Below, piece after piece: positions 42,000 to 54,869 of a DNA stretch of 64,000 nucleotides; the first letter of the stretch is position 1; each line of letters begins with the position of its first letter. Location of the stretch: positions 440,015,502-440,079,501 of the forward strand of contig OZ010794.1 in assembly GCA_963932465.1 (NCBI GenBank). The letters are read 5' to 3'. This DNA is from Maratus speciosus. Its lineage: Eukaryota > Arthropoda > Arachnida > Araneae > Salticidae. The translations under genes were made by a program, and so were the position numbers. The notes beneath the pieces were generated by a model. That model had not been told where the DNA came from. It saw only the letters and a list, made by a program, of their open reading frames with translations, and ran no database searches.

Positions 42000-44900
42000 T
42001 CAATAAAAGTTCAAGAATTTTTTTTTCTTCCTTCTTTTCTTGGGAAAGCTGTTGAGGAAGAGAAATTGACTTTTCCCCTAAATTGTTAAAATTAAATGGG
42101 TGTGAGAACTTTTTCTTGATGACACAAGAAAAAGAAACTAGAAAACAGGATTTCTGCTCTTTCAGAATTTAGTGTCACCCCAGATGAAAAAAAAATGTAT
42201 ATATGTATATAAATATAGATAGTTCAGTTTTAAGACACCAAACACGCGCTTTTATTTTATATAAAATGACGTCATCCGCATCCGCTAAAGAATTCCTCTT
42301 TACGATCCAGTCTTAAACAACATCTACAGTAAAATACGCATAGGACGTGACTATTGCTGAATAATACACAAATCCAAAAAAAGAGATTTCGTCATTCAAA
42401 AAAAAACTGGACAAAACAAATCGGCTATCTCATGATTCACATGCCTTCATTTGTTTGTAATATTAATATAGATACTTAAAATTAAATATAGTTTATAATA
42501 GCGCCATGTTTTATCAGAAATCATTCATTTATATTTTTTCAAAATAGCACATATTTTACTTACATTTTTTTCCCCGTTTTTATGAGAAAATGGCAACAAA
42601 AAGATATAATTGCTATTTTTCAACTATTTTCCCTTCACTTTCTACAGAAATGGAGTACTTGAGTTGCCAAAATGAAACAAATGGTCCTAAAAACTACAAA
42701 AAATTAATATTTCAAAAATAAATGAAGATGCAGTTTTCAAACAAATTGCATTTAAAAGTACTTTTTTCCCCAATACGACGGTATAAAAATTGAAAATGTG
42801 CTATGCTTAGAAGTTTAAAAAATTGCAGTAGAGCTTATTCCGTACAATGATACATCTGCTTTGTTTTACGGCTGGCTTATGCAACGTAACGTTATTTTTT
42901 AGAGACGACACATTAATAGGTGGGAGAAAGAAATAGCATACCGGGGGCTAAAAAAAAAATATCGTCATCTACGTGATCATCACACTGAGTAATTTTGAGG
43001 CTATGAACTTCCTATGTTGAAAATACGAATTCATCGTCGATACATTTTGAGTCTAAGAATAACATCCTTAATAACTCAAAGGAAATAAACTAGACTTTAA
43101 CATAAATATATATATATATATATTTAGATAATAAAGCTAAGAATTAAAAAATTATTTCTGTTATTATTACCAGAAGAAGGTGCTCTCGAATTGATTGCAC
43201 TGTTAAACATTTTGCAGCATTCTGGCAGGTCATTCGACCGTTTTTTGAAAAAACGGTTTCATAACCATAATTTAACTATATTCTGACCATAAAATGGCCA
43301 ATAATATGGTCAGAATAGCGTTAAAATTACGGTTGTGTAACCGTTTTCGGAAAAAACGGTCAAATGACCTGCCAGAATGCTGCAAATTTTTAACAGTGTG
43401 GGCAATAAATCGTGCAATCGTTATTTTACACACTTTACAGCGGAGAAGGAAATCACGAAATCGATTAGTAGTGAGACATTCTCTTATTTTTGGTGCCAAA
43501 ATTGGCGATATTTCTCCAAGTACTGTCTAGCTTGATGATACTTAGGAATGTGTGTGAGTGCGCAGTTTCAGTGTATGTGTGTAACATTTTGGATTGTTAC
43601 AATTGTTACATTTTTCCGATTTAATATTGTAATCTCAGCGTCACCGACGCATTGATGGGCATGTTTGTGCTTTATAATATAGATAAATGACTATATAGTT
43701 ATATCTACATGGTTGTATTCATTGCATTGAAAGAACATCTATTCCTATCACCACTACGCTTTACTGTAAATAAATGTTACTCATTCATCTCCTTCGAAAA
43801 TTTATTACTTCATCCTAGCTTACTGTGCAAACAACCCTATTAACTTCATCGTAAAAATTCTTATCATTTGAAATTCACAGTGAACTTGTAACGAACTATA
43901 AAAGCTGTGAACTTTTATACTTGAACTCCTTAAAAAAGCATCATTGCATTCATATAAACTGTTCACTTGGTGGTTTGACTTCTCACATCTGACTAAAATA
44001 TTTCATTTACTATGACTTGATTCGTTTTTGTCGCTGCCCCTTATTGTCTTCTCTGGCAGTGATAGTACCTTCTACTATAACCTTTTTACAAACATTATTT
44101 TTATTACATATATTTATCTAGTTTTAAATATCCCGCCCCCTTGTCGCACTTACCGGCGGGATCAACTTTGGCTGAATTTTGTATTTTTTTAAGACAGTAA
44201 TAAGAGAGATCGGGAGGGACATCTATGCTCTACAGACTTGGTTTCCTAATCTGGATAATCCCTCTCGGGCTGTCAAGGTATGAAAATACGAGTATTTTTC
44301 TTTAAATTTACTCAGTTTTTTTTTTTCTTTCGTAAAACTTTCTACATAAAAGAATTACCAAGTAACCTTTACCACTAAAAGTACTATAGATATCTGTCCG
44401 TTGGTGCTTCATATTTTATTCCATAATCCTCTATGAAATATTTTCTTAACGTAATAGCTCAAAAACAATTCGTGCTGTACTTTTGTGCCTCTAATACAAA
44501 CAGAAAAAAAATCAACAATAGTAGTTCAACATTTCTTCTTCTACTTTCTTTTATTTGAGAAGTGTCTGAGAATTGGAAACTAACTTTTTTTCTAACTTGT
44601 TAAAATAAAACGTGTGTGAGAACTTTTCCCTGCTGACACAGAAAAAACAAACGATCGACATCTACGTGATCATCACCACTGAGTGGCTTTAAGGTTATGA
44701 ACTTCCTCTGCTGAAAATGCGAATTTATATCTTCGATTCATTTTGTTGCCAAGAACAATTTCGTCAGTAATTTTGAGAAAAGAAACTGGGTTTAATCTTT
44801 CCAAACAGAAAAAAAGGTTTTATATAATAAAAGTAGGATTCAGACATTATTTTATTATTACCAAAAGAAGTTGCCATCCCTAAACTTTGGTGACAAAATG

Positions 44901-46060
44901 TTATTTTACATAATTACAGCAGGATTTTCGGCCGATTGGCTAGTTAAATACAAATTTTCATTGTTTTTGGCGCCACAATCAGCGATATTTTTCCAACTAT
45001 TGCCAACCTTGGCGACAATTAGCAACTACTGTTAAACATCCCGTCCCCTGTCGCACTTACCGGCGGGATCAACTTCAGCTCAATTTTGTAATTATTAAGA
45101 CCTCAATAAAGGGGACCAGGAGGGACATCTGTGCTCTACAGATTTGGTTTCCTAGTCTGAGCAATCCCTCTCGGGAAGTTGAGCTAGAAGCTGAAAATAC
45201 GAGTATTTTTCCTTTAAACTTATTAGAGTTTTTATTTGCAAAAAATTGTGCAAAATTTTCATTGTTTTTTGGCGCCACAATCAGCGATATTTTCCCAACT
45301 ATTGCCAACCTTGGCGACAATTAGCAAGTACTGTTAAACATCTCGTCCCCTATCGCACTTACCGAAGGGATCAACTTCGGCTGAATTTTGCAATTATTAA
45401 GACCTCAATAAAAAGGACCGGAACATCTGTGCTCTACAGACTTGGTTTCCTAGTCTGAGCCTCTCGGGCAGTTGAGCTAGGAGCTGAAAATACGAGTATT
45501 TTTCCTTTAAACTTATTAGAGTTTTTATTTGCAAAAAAAATTACCAAGTAATCTTTACCCCTAAAATTACTATAAATGTCTGTCCGCTGTGTCTCTAATA
45601 CAAACAGGGGAAAAAAATCAATAATAGTAGTTCAACATTTTTTGTTTGTCTTTTGTTTTGTTTGGAAAGTGTCTGAGAATTGGAAATTAATTTTTTCTCT
45701 AACTTCTTAAAATAAAACGTGTGTAAGAACTTTCTCTGCTGACACAGAAAAAACAAACGATGGACATCTACGTGATCATCAGCACTGAGTGGCTTTGAGG
45801 ATATGAACTTCCTCTGCTGAAAATACGAATTTATCTTCGATTCATTTTGTTGCTAAGAACAATGTCATCAGAAACTTAAAGAAAAGAAACTAGGTTTAAA
45901 ATCCCCCCCTCTCCCCCCCCCAAAAAAAAAGATTTTCTATAATAAAAGGAAGACTTTACACATTCTTTTGTTATTACCAAAAACAGTTACCTTCCCCAAA
46001 CTTTGATCATAAAATGTTATTTTACATAATAAAAGCGGGATTTTCGGCAAATTGGCTAGT
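42000..46060 (+). repeat. block of partial duplications (three copies of two modules)
   Basis: Module 1, with 'GTGTGAGAACTTT', 'CTGACACA(G)AAAAA', 'CATCTACGTGATCATCA' and 'TATGAACTTCCT', occurs at 42020-43100, 44515-44800 and 45620-45900, and again at 49430-49700. Module 2, with 'GTCGCACTTACCGGCGGGAT', 'CTCTACAGACTTGGTTTCCT' and 'AAAATACGAGTATTTTTC', occurs at 44125-44320, 45030-45235 and 45335-45530. The modules alternate in an order suggesting repeated unequal exchange. On the minus strand module 2 has a consensus-like splice donor (CCGCCG/GTAAGT), but no long open exon accompanies it. Confidence 0.7.
43198..43398. mobile_element. 201-bp MITE with CACTGTT ends, copy 2
   Basis: Nearly identical to 21914-22115 across its whole length, with only a handful of differences by eye. 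It lies in an unrelated flank (TTGATTG / TGTGGGC). TG rather than TA lies outside both ends. The two opposing frames that cover it are palindrome shadows. Confidence 0.85.
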
Positions 46061-46254
46061 TAACCCTTACCCGGGCAAAGCATTTTTCTGTCTGAAATGT
46101 TGAAAATATTGACTGCCACCACCAGAATCTACGAACTCGAACAAATTGATTTGAAAATAAAACAAGTTGGAAATTGCTCGTCAAACGTGGCAAATGAGGT
46201 GCGTTCGTACTATAACTAGTTTTATAATTATTTTTTGCACCCCATATTGTACTG

Positions 46255-46830
46255 AATGTGTATTTATTTGCAATTCATAAGTGCATAGTCTGTAACATCA
46301 TTAAAATGCACTTGCAATAATTTTTTCCCATTCCCCTTAATGTAACGGAAAACTTTTGACTGTCCCTGTAATTAAGCTATACATCCGATTTTTATGAAAT
46401 TTGAAATGGCTCGACAAAATTTTGCAGCAATTATATATTTAAAATTTCAGCCCATTCGGAAAGCTGTAACATCATTAAAATGCACTTGCAATAATTTTTC
46501 CCATTGGCTTTAATGTAAAGAAAAACTTTTGACTGTCCCTGTAATTAAACTATACATCCGATTTTCATAAAATTTGAAATGGCTCGACAAAATGTCGCAA
46601 TAATTATATGTTTAAAATTTGAGACCATTCGGAAAGCTTTAACATCATTAAAATGCACGTGCAATAATTTTTCCCATTGGCCGTAATGTAAAGAAAAACT
46701 TTTGACTGTCCCTGTAATTTAACTATACATCCGATTTTCATAAAATTTGAAATGGCTCGACAAAATTTTACAACAATCATATATTTAAAATTTCAGACCA
46801 TTCGGTTGGGTAGTTTTTGCTCTATTATAT
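46255..46830 (+). repeat. three ~170-bp monomers related to the composite repeat
   Basis: 'ACATCATTAAAATGCAC(T/G)TGC' at 46290, 46468 and 46641 starts three similar copies. Each continues with 'CCCATTGGC', 'TAATGTAAAGAAAAACTTTT', 'GACTGTCCCTGTAATT' and 'TTTGAAATGGCTCGACAAAA'. They are far more alike than monomers in other loci, so this is a local, younger amplification of one monomer type. Confidence 0.85.
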
Positions 46831-46930
46831 GCGGACGGACGGACAGACAGACGGACGGACAGACGGACGGACGGACAGACAGACGGACGGACGGACGGAC
46901 AGACAGACGGACGGACAGACAGACGGACTG
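46830..46930. repeat. (GGAC/AGAC)n tetranucleotide microsatellite
   Basis: About 100 bases of interleaved GGAC and AGAC repeats. It sits just where other composite copies have a short 'GGACAGACTGCTAGACCGAC' seed (28757) or 'GGACAGACAGGCAGACAAAC' (54792). Confidence 0.95.
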
Positions 46931-47101
46931 AACGACGACTATAGGTGCTACGTATTTATATAATTACGAACGCACCTAAAGAGGGTTTTTATCATGTGCA
47001 TTATAAAAGCAAAATATTTCATGAAAAAGTCTGGTACGAATCTATCAATTTTGAATAAAAATGAAGTGGGAAGCATATTCCCACTACCCATGTAAGGATT
47101 A

Positions 47102-47535
47102 AGGGGCTACTTCGCTCACGCGAAAACACCTGTTCGCTAATGTTAATCCTATGAATGAATTTTTTTAAGACATCGCCTTTGCATTTAAATATTTTTAAAT
47201 GATTTTTTTTTTTCATTGAATAGCTGAGATTGATCTCTACAAAAGCCGTTTTTTACTTTTTCCGTTTTCCTTGCAGGTTTTTTTTTAATGAGAACACTTT
47301 CACTTTTGAAACCGCTTCCGAAAGTAAATGTATGTGAAGAAAAAAAACAGTGTAAACGAAATCAAAAAAGTCAAAAACTGCTTTTGTAGAGATCAATCTC
47401 AGCTATTCTGTGAAAAAAAAAAAAAAAAAAAATCGTTTAAAAAAAATTGAAATGCAAGCGAGATATCTTAAAAAATTTCTTCCATAGAATTAACATTATC
47501 GAACGGGTATTTTCGCGTGAGTGAAGTAGCCTCGC
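47102..47535. mobile_element. ~430-bp palindromic MITE (family P400), copy 3
   Basis: Ends 'AGGGGCTACTTCGCTCACG' and, on the other strand, 'CGAGGCTACTTCACTCACG'. Inner arms 'TCGCTAATGTTAATCCTATG', 'GAATAGCTGAGATTGATCTC' and 'AAAAGCCGTTTTTTACTTTT' match copy 1 and each other across the centre near 47320. It abuts the TTAA at 47099. Confidence 0.85.
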
Positions 47536-47685
47536 AAAATCAGCGATGTTATTTCAGTTATTGCCATGCTTGGCAACAATTAGGAATGTATGTGAGTTCG
47601 TGTGTGTCTTCGTGTATGTGTAGTGTATCTCTACATACATGCAATTATTCCTGTAGTGAAATACACCGTAACGAATTGTTTTTTT

Positions 47686-48710
<1,025 letters not shown>

Positions 48711-49240
48711 CCGCCTGTAGGCCCGAGCCGGCAGGGATTTTTTTAATGTTCATTTTGTTTTCTGTTTCAATAATTTTGGTGACAGCCAGAATAAAAACGA
48801 AGTATGTTGTTATATAATTAATGCCATATTTTCTTGGGTGTTGTCATGGATGAATTTTTTTTTATTTATATTTTTCTCTTTTTAACTCTTAAAGCCGGTT
48901 TGCAAGAAAACCTGCCATGTAAGGCGAACAAAACTTTTAAATTTGAATACCAGTATTGGAAATTTTCACAGTATCTAATCTGAAATTTTGAGCGATTAAA
49001 TATTTCAAACTTACAATGTGGGAAATACTGGTGTCGAAGAATTAAAAGAAATGCAAAAGATGGTCGTCGTTAATGGATTAACATCATAACATCATAGTCT
49101 TATGATGCAACGCGTGCTAAAGTCAGTGCCACTGATGGATACATTTGTGACGGATACATACAGACAGATGGTTCTGTATTTCTGAGATAATCGAAGCTAC
49201 GAGATCAAAAGCATAAGTAGTAGTTATTTCAACTTTCTGA
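48711..49240. other. AT-rich intergenic DNA
   Basis: Apart from the GC-rich cap of the preceding element (to about 48740) I see nothing. There are no repeats matched elsewhere in the window and no frame. Confidence 0.45.
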
Positions 49241-49700
49241 TGTTTTTTATTAGCAAAACTTTCTATATCAAAAATTCTAAAAGTCTTGCGTCGTCTGTGA
49301 CTCGAATGCTATTCCAAAATTCACCAAGAAAAATTTTGTTAACATAATAGCTCACGAACAATTCACAGAATCCAGAACAAACATTTGTGTCTCTTATACA
49401 AACAGTAAAAAGAATCAATAACAATTTAACATTTTTTTTCTTTTCTTCAGAAAGTTTGTGAGAATAGAAAACTAACTTTTCTCCAACTTGTTAAAATGAA
49501 ACGTGTGTGAGAACGTTTCCCTGCTGACACAGAAAAAAAAAAAAAAAAAAAAAAAAGAATCGGCATCTACGTGATCATCACTGGTGAGTGGCTTGGAGGT
49601 TATGAACTTTCTCATAAAATACGAATTCATCTTCGACATTTAGTTGTTGCGAACGATTTTGTCGGAAGGTTAAGGAAAGGGAAAACAGTCTTCAAGTTTC
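49240..49700 (+). repeat. isolated copy of module 1 of the 42-46 kb block
   Basis: Carries 'CTATCTATATCA'-like upstream sequence, then 'AACGTGTGTGAGAACGTTTC', 'CTGCTGACACAGAAAAA', an A run at 49538-49555, and 'CATCTACGTGATCATCACTG', in the order seen at 44390-44800. Confidence 0.75.
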
Positions 49701-49785
49701 GTAAAATCTATTTTTAATTTTTCGTATTTGGAAAATCTTTATGAAGTCTTTCGTAATTCACGAAAATTTATTTAAGGATATGATA

Positions 49786-50238
49786 CCGGGTGTTCCAAAA
49801 AGGACTGACTGATTTTAAAATTCAATAACTTCCAAACGGTGACAGATATTAAAAAAATTCTTGCAGGAGGGTTATGCATAAAGTCAAAAGTTTTATTACA
49901 GCGATTTTCGATTTTAGTTCGAATTACAAACAATAGATGGCGCTGTAAGCAATAGTCGCTAAATACAGGCTCGATTTCTGGTCCTTTCTCTTGTTCTATG
50001 CAGAAAAAGGAGATGGAAATGTATTATCCGGGCCACGAAGTACCAAAAATCGAGGCTGAATTTAGCCTCTATTGATTGCAGCGCCATCTATTGTTTGTAA
50101 TTCGAACTAAAATCGAAAATCACTGTAAAAAAACTTTTGACTTTATGCATAACCCTCCTGCAAGAATTTTTTTAATATCTGTCACCGTTTAGAAGTTATT
50201 GAATTTTAAAATCAGTCAGTCCTTTTTGGGACACCCGG
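49786..50238. mobile_element. 453-bp palindromic MITE with CCGGGTGT ends
   Basis: Flanked by TA on both sides. The left end CCGGGTGTTCCAAAAAGGAC and the right end (other strand) CCGGGTGTCCCAAAAAGGAC introduce arms that pair for about 200 bp with few mismatches. Landmarks are 'CAATAACTTC', 'GCAGGAGGGTTATGCATAAA' and 'ACAAACAATAGATGGCGCTG'. Only a central stretch of ~60 bp around 49980-50040 is unpaired. No frame. A TA target would fit Tc1/mariner-type mobilisation. Confidence 0.9.
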
Positions 50239-50284
50239 TACGAACCAAAGTAATTGTATAATGGTTATTTATAATTTAGGCATC

Positions 50285-51610
50285 TGGGTGACATAGGCTT
50301 ACATAGTTTTCAACACTTTCCAACAAATCTGAAAAGTGTTTATGACTTCTGTTTATCTGTCCGTCTATCTGCGCTCTAACTCTCGTAACTATACTCCGAT
50401 TGTTCCGAAATTTTTTGATGCTATTGACTTGTACCATAGCACGATCCCTATTTCAAATGAAGTTTGTAGCATGTTTAGTTCATTCACAGGGACAGTCAAA
50501 AATATTCCGTTACGTTACGGCCAATGGAAAAAAAATCGTTTTAAATGATTTTTAATTGTGTTACACCCTTTCAAACATAATAAAATTGATACGCATTTAT
50601 AAAGCGCACTAAAATATGCATTCTGTAGTATATGCAGTGCAAAGAATAGTTATTCATTTACAGGGCCACATAAAAGAATTCCGTTACATAATGGTATAGG
50701 GAGGAATTGTTTGCGGCGTATTTTAATTATGTTAAACTATTTCATATATAACGAAATTGATATACGTATGGTGAGGTTTAATATAAGTTATTTCATGTAT
50801 AATACGATGTGCATAACATTTACAGGGACGCACAAAATATTTCAGATACTATATTGTATCCGAATTACTGTATATTAGCAATGATTGCTGGAAATGCATT
50901 TTTAATTATGATATGCGCTTTTAAGTTTCACTATATTTATGCATACTATATGGTATGTATAAATGCTATAGCTCATATACAGGGCTACAGAAAAGAATTT
51001 GTAAGCGTTACTGAGTGTGAGCGTAAATTGCTTAAAGGTAGCTTTTAAATAATTTATGCATTTTTACGCTCAACTGCATTTAGTTTACTAAGAAATGTTT
51101 GTAGAATATAGATAAAATGATATACAGGGCTACGTAAAGAATTGGATACATGGCCATCTGTGGATGATAATTTCTGAAAATGTGATTTCAGTAATTTTAA
51201 GAGTGTTTTAGTTTGAATTAAATTTTAGCTAATAAAGATACAAGGGAAACTACAGGGCTGTACAAATGTATTCAAGTATGTTTCCATCTATTAGTATAAA
51301 TTGCTGAAAGAGAAATTTCAACCTGTTATGCGTTTTTGTGCTAAACTAAAATTTTCCATTATATAGTATATATATGAACCTACAGATCAAATACAGGGCT
51401 GTTCAAAAGAATTGGAATACATGTTTGGTTATGGACGGTACTGCTGAAATCAGTTTTTCAAATGTTTTATCGGTTTTCTAAAATGAATACTCACTTATCT
51501 TATTTACCTTATTTCCCTAAATAACGAAGTTTTTTTAAAGCATTGGAAGTGTTGAAAAGTGTTTCATAATATATGCTTAACGCACGATTTTTCTTTCTTG
51601 TTATTTTTCT
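50285..51610 (-). repeat. composite multi-monomer repeat, copy E (inverted paralogue of D)
   Basis: On the plus strand 'ACAGGG' blocks fall at 50484, 50663, 50822, 50980, 51125, 51254 and 51393 (spacings 179, 159, 158, 145, 129, 139). Read backwards this is the same ladder as in copy D. The termini also match: 'AAGTGTTTATGACTTCTGTT' with 'CTGTCCGTCTATCTGCGCTC' at one end, and 'AAAGTGTTTCATAATATATG' with 'CTTAACGCACGATTTTT' at the other. It lacks the MITE present in copy D. The ~75-codon plus-strand frames are repeat shadows. Confidence 0.85.
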
Positions 51611-51661
51611 TATATATTTATTGCATATTATTAAAATATTATTTAAACCTGGGCGGGTTTA

Positions 51662-51892
51662 ATGTACGGGCATACAGAGCTAGTGATGCGTGATTCTCAA
51701 AAATTCAACAATCGAGAAAAATCGCCATCGAAAAAAATAACATTCGGTGCAGTCATCGAACATTTCCCAAATTCTACAATCGATTATAAGAGAGAGAAGC
51801 TAAAAACAGTAACTGCAAAACTTAGCTGTTATTCTGGAAGAAACTTTGATCATAATGCTGGGGTTTGCTCGATAGTTCTACAATCGGAATAA
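51662..51892 (+). other. small unassigned open frame (76 codons)
   Basis: An ATG-initiated frame with a mixed, hydrophilic composition (KFNNREKSPSKKITFGAVIE region), unlike the Ile/Tyr/Lys-biased frames elsewhere. It lies just beyond the end of composite copy E. No domain, signal or splice pattern is recognised, and nothing nearby supports a gene. It may be chance. Confidence 0.15.
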
Positions 51893-52058
51893 TTTATTGT
51901 CGCCCTTAAATCTACCTTAATTTTTCACTAGCTACGGCAGTTTATAATATTTAGGGGCTTTCGTACATCCCCCTTTTTATCTCCTTAATTTTTATATCAC
52001 ATTTACGATTTTTCTCTTTGAACACCTTGGATCTCAGTGTTTCCTTCATTAAATTTTG

Positions 52059-52267
52059 TGGCACAGATGTCATATACGCCCCATATTGGCGCGATTTTTT
52101 TCCGATGCCAATTTGGCGAAAATATCAACAGCATAAACAGCAACATCCGGGTTACCATATCAAGCAAAATAGCGACACTTTGGCGCCAGTTAAATACCCG
52201 TTGCGTATATGACATTGGCGTCAGAAAAAAATCGCGCCAATATGGGGCGTATATGACATCTGTACCA
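52059..52267. mobile_element. 209-bp MITE with ~50-bp inverted ends
   Basis: The left end TGGCACAGATGTCATATACG then 'CCCCATATTGGCGCGATTTT' is mirrored by the right end TGGTACAGATGTCATATACG then the same. The inner right arm repeats 'TGTCATATACGCAACGGG', so the terminal motif occurs three times. The interior is ~110 bp. Overlapping frames on three frames are palindrome products. Confidence 0.88.
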
Positions 52268-52639
52268 ATTTTGTTTAATTAGGACAGTAAATTCTAGCTA
52301 AAATACAGCTAGCCCTCTCTTTTTTTTTTGCCCTTTCTCTTTTTTTGAAAGAATTTATTCTCTTGGATCTAAAGAACAAACTAACTAAATTATTTTTGCA
52401 TTTCACTTTATGGTAAGATGTCCAAAGTTTCATTTAAAAATAATTCATGCATGAGGAGGTTAAAAATTAAATTCATAGAATAACATTTATACATAAGGAC
52501 GCATTAAAAAAATCTTATTGCGTAACATTGGAAAGTCCTAAAAAACAATACTTTAAAATAAATTGTGTAATTGTGTAACCACTTAGTACAAATATACCAA
52601 ATATAATATACTTGAAGGATACGGCTCAATATGAAACGT

Positions 52640-52945
52640 TTTATACTTAGAATTTTTTTAACTTAGAATTTATGCTTATATTTGCACTTTGAAATATAAA
52701 GTTTAAAATATTAATTCCCGATTTACTTCATAATTTCTCTATTTATATATTAAAAAGGAATTTCAATATTTTTTGACATTGTCTCAATAAAGAACATTTT
52801 ATACTAAAAATTTTTTTAACTTAGAATTGATGCTCATATTTGAACTTAGAAATGTAAAGTTCAAAATATTAATTCCGGATTTATTTCATAATTTTCTCTA
52901 TTTATATATTAAAAATGAATTTCAATATTTTGTTCAAAAATGTAA
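52640..52945 (+). repeat. ~150-bp tandem duplication
   Basis: 'TTTATACTTAGAATTTTTTT' at 52648 and 'TTTATACTAAAAATTTTTTT' at 52797 start two copies. They share 'AATATTAATTCC(C/G)GATTTA', 'CTCTATTTATATATTAAAAA' and 'GAATTTCAATATTTT'. A degraded third start follows near 52975. Confidence 0.8.
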
Positions 52946-53139
52946 AAACAAAAGTAATTTCATTTTATTGTATATTTAAAATTATAAATTTTAAGTAATT
53001 AATTTTGGATTTATTTAATAACATGAGCATGTGAATTAAAAGCAAAACAAGTATCTTAAGTACAAAGCTAACACTAAGAAGTTCAAATTTCCTTTGAAAA
53101 TAATATAGCAGCAAAAATGCTACGATGGGCTCATGATCA

Positions 53140-53561
53140 CTAATGCCCGTGGTAGCAGATCTGCTACTTTGATTTTAATTACCCGTTTTATCATTAAAAA
53201 ACAAACCTACATTGAACTTTTTGTGTGTGCAGAGAATAGAAGTAACTCTTTTTATATCTATATATCATATGTATTTAGTTTTATTTCGATAAAATATCTG
53301 AAAAATCGAGCGAAAATTTACCACTGTAAATGCAATTTTGCCCGGTTTGTTAGATATGTTGCTTGAAACTAATTTTTTTTCTTATTTAGTGCTCCATCTG
53401 CATTGAAAATTCATAACTAATGGGTTGCAAAAGGTGCAATCATTGCTGTAATGAAATTGCTGTAATGACATTGCTGTAATTAAAATATGCATTATTTATG
53501 AAATTTCGTGCCAAAAATTAAAACATATTGTAGCAGAAATGCTACTATGGGCATTAGAGGG
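53140..53561. mobile_element. ~420-bp MITE with TAATGCCC / GTAGCAG ends
   Basis: 'CTAATGCCCGTGGTAGCAG' at the left faces 'CTAATGCCCATAGTAGCAT' on the other strand at the right. A palindrome GTAGCAGATCTGCTAC (53152-53167) and its near-copy GTAGCAGAAATGCTAC (53530-53545) lie inside the ends. A TTAA follows at 53562, but I see none on the left. A partial extra end lies at 53108-53132. Confidence 0.55.
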
Positions 53562-53574
53562 TTAAACAAGAATA

Positions 53575-54860
53575 AAAAATCATACGTGCAGCATAGATTA
53601 TGTAACACTTTCGAACACACTCACAAGGAAGGTCTCCTTACCGGGCATTACTTAGAATATTTAGAAAAAAAAAAAACTAATTAAACTGCTACTTATATAT
53701 GTAATAATGGATCAGTCAAATTTAGCGGCGGAATTACAGTAGAAAGTCTGTAAAAAAATAAAATACTTTCGAATATTTGGCGCGAAAAGACGAAAGCGAC
53801 ACACCATTTGGCGAGCAAGATTTTTCCTTGCCAAAAGCAAACGATTTTAATGCACCTGAAAATTGCTCGTTAATTGATTTTTAGAATGCATGTAAATAGA
53901 ATTTAATGAATTTAAACTTAAACAATGGGAGAGTTTAATAAATACATTCTTTTTTGTAATACATGTTTATGTTGCTTGTTATTTAATTTTATTACTTTAA
54001 AAACAATTTCATATATAAAAAGTGTTGTCATATATTTAAGCGTATTCCAAAATAAAGGCAAGATGAAGAATGCTGCAGTTATTCATTTCAATATAAAAGA
54101 AGTCGTTGTTTCCATAGCAATAAAATTGAATCGACAGTGCTCAATTGGGCTTAATTTTAAGAGTGAAACAATTTTAATTAATTTAAATTTTGTTTTAATT
54201 CATAAAATTTGATAGTTAACTTTCATTATATATATATATATATATATATATAAATGACAAAACTATAGTTAAATCAAACTAAAACCGGCAAAACTAAAGT
54301 TATTTACATTAAATTTATTTAAAGAAGTCCAATATCAAACATTTTCATCTTAAAGAATATTTGACATAAAAAAGTATTTTTTGAAATTTTATTCCATCGC
54401 CAATCGGTGATAAATTGCCAAATATCGAAATTTTCATTATTTTTTTACGGGCGCTCTATCGAGTTTCCGCCGAACTTTTTTTTATAAACATATCTAACCT
54501 CATAAGTAGAACATTCTAAAATTTTTCAGATTTTTCGGAGTGCCTTCTTTGTCAGTGATACATATAAATTTCAGTATGTTTTAAATAGTATAATATCATT
54601 AAAATACACGGCAAGCGATTTCCCCCCCTCCCTCCCCATCTACCGTAATGTAACAGAATTATTTTGAGTGTCTTGGTAAATGAACCGTAAATGCTACATA
54701 CTTTACTTTCAATACCGAACATGCCATAGTGATATCTAATAACATCTATGCATTTCATGGCAATCGGACTGTATTCACGCGAGTTAGAGCATGGACAGAC
54801 AGGCAGACAAACCGAATTCATAAACACTTTCAACTTTGTTGGAAAGTTTAGAAATAATTG
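53575..54860 (+). repeat. composite repeat, copy F (ends only), with an insertion
   Basis: The start 'GCATAGATTATGTAACACTT' (53590) and the end monomer 'CATCTACCGTAATGTAACAG' to 'GACAGACAGGCAGACAAACC' with 'CAACTTTGTTGGAAAG' (54550-54845) are present, but the middle monomers are missing. Between them sits an inverted-repeat element at about 53717-54478. Confidence 0.65.
53717..54478. mobile_element. ~760-bp element with ~110-bp diverged inverted ends
   Basis: Left arm: 'AGCGGCGGAATTACAGTAGA', 'TCTGTAAAAAAATAAA', 'TTCGAATATTTGGCG'. Right arm on the other strand: 'TTCGGCGGAAACTCGATAGA', 'CCCGTAAAAAAATAATG', 'TTCGATATTTGGCA'. The interior has a TA microsatellite at 54228-54252 and an AT-biased 95-codon frame (53925-54212) with no recognisable domain. 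Confidence 0.55.
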
Positions 54861-54869
54861 AAAAGCCTC

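Larger units (their letters stand above)
46198..46976. mobile_element. nested element with AGGTGCGTTCGTA inverted ends
   Basis: AGGTGCGTTCGTA at the left is exactly inverted at the right (TACGAACGCACCT). Inside are three tandem monomers and a tetranucleotide microsatellite. No coding capacity, no target duplication seen. Confidence 0.5.
46064..47098. mobile_element. candidate piggyBac-like element (1035 bp)
   Basis: TTAA stands at both borders (46060-46063, 47099-47102). The ends are weakly inverted: CCCTTACCCGGGCAAAGCA against TCCTTACATGGGTAGTGGG on the other strand. It contains a second, nested inverted-end element and three composite monomers. The terminal match is modest, so this is tentative. 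Confidence 0.35.

Noticed and set aside
43272..43530. Two opposing arginine-rich frames of 75-78 codons
   Set aside because: They cover the palindromic CACTGTT MITE, so the two are mirror images of one another.
44140..44170. Minus-strand exon ending at a GTAAGT donor
   Set aside because: No reading frame is conserved across the three module copies and no acceptor is paired with it.
50336..50548. Frame similar to the minus-strand frame at 54552-54875 (SV.L.V...SNSR.Y)
   Set aside because: Both fall in the same part of the composite repeat. No longer protein emerges when copies are compared, and stops and shifts occur in the other copies.
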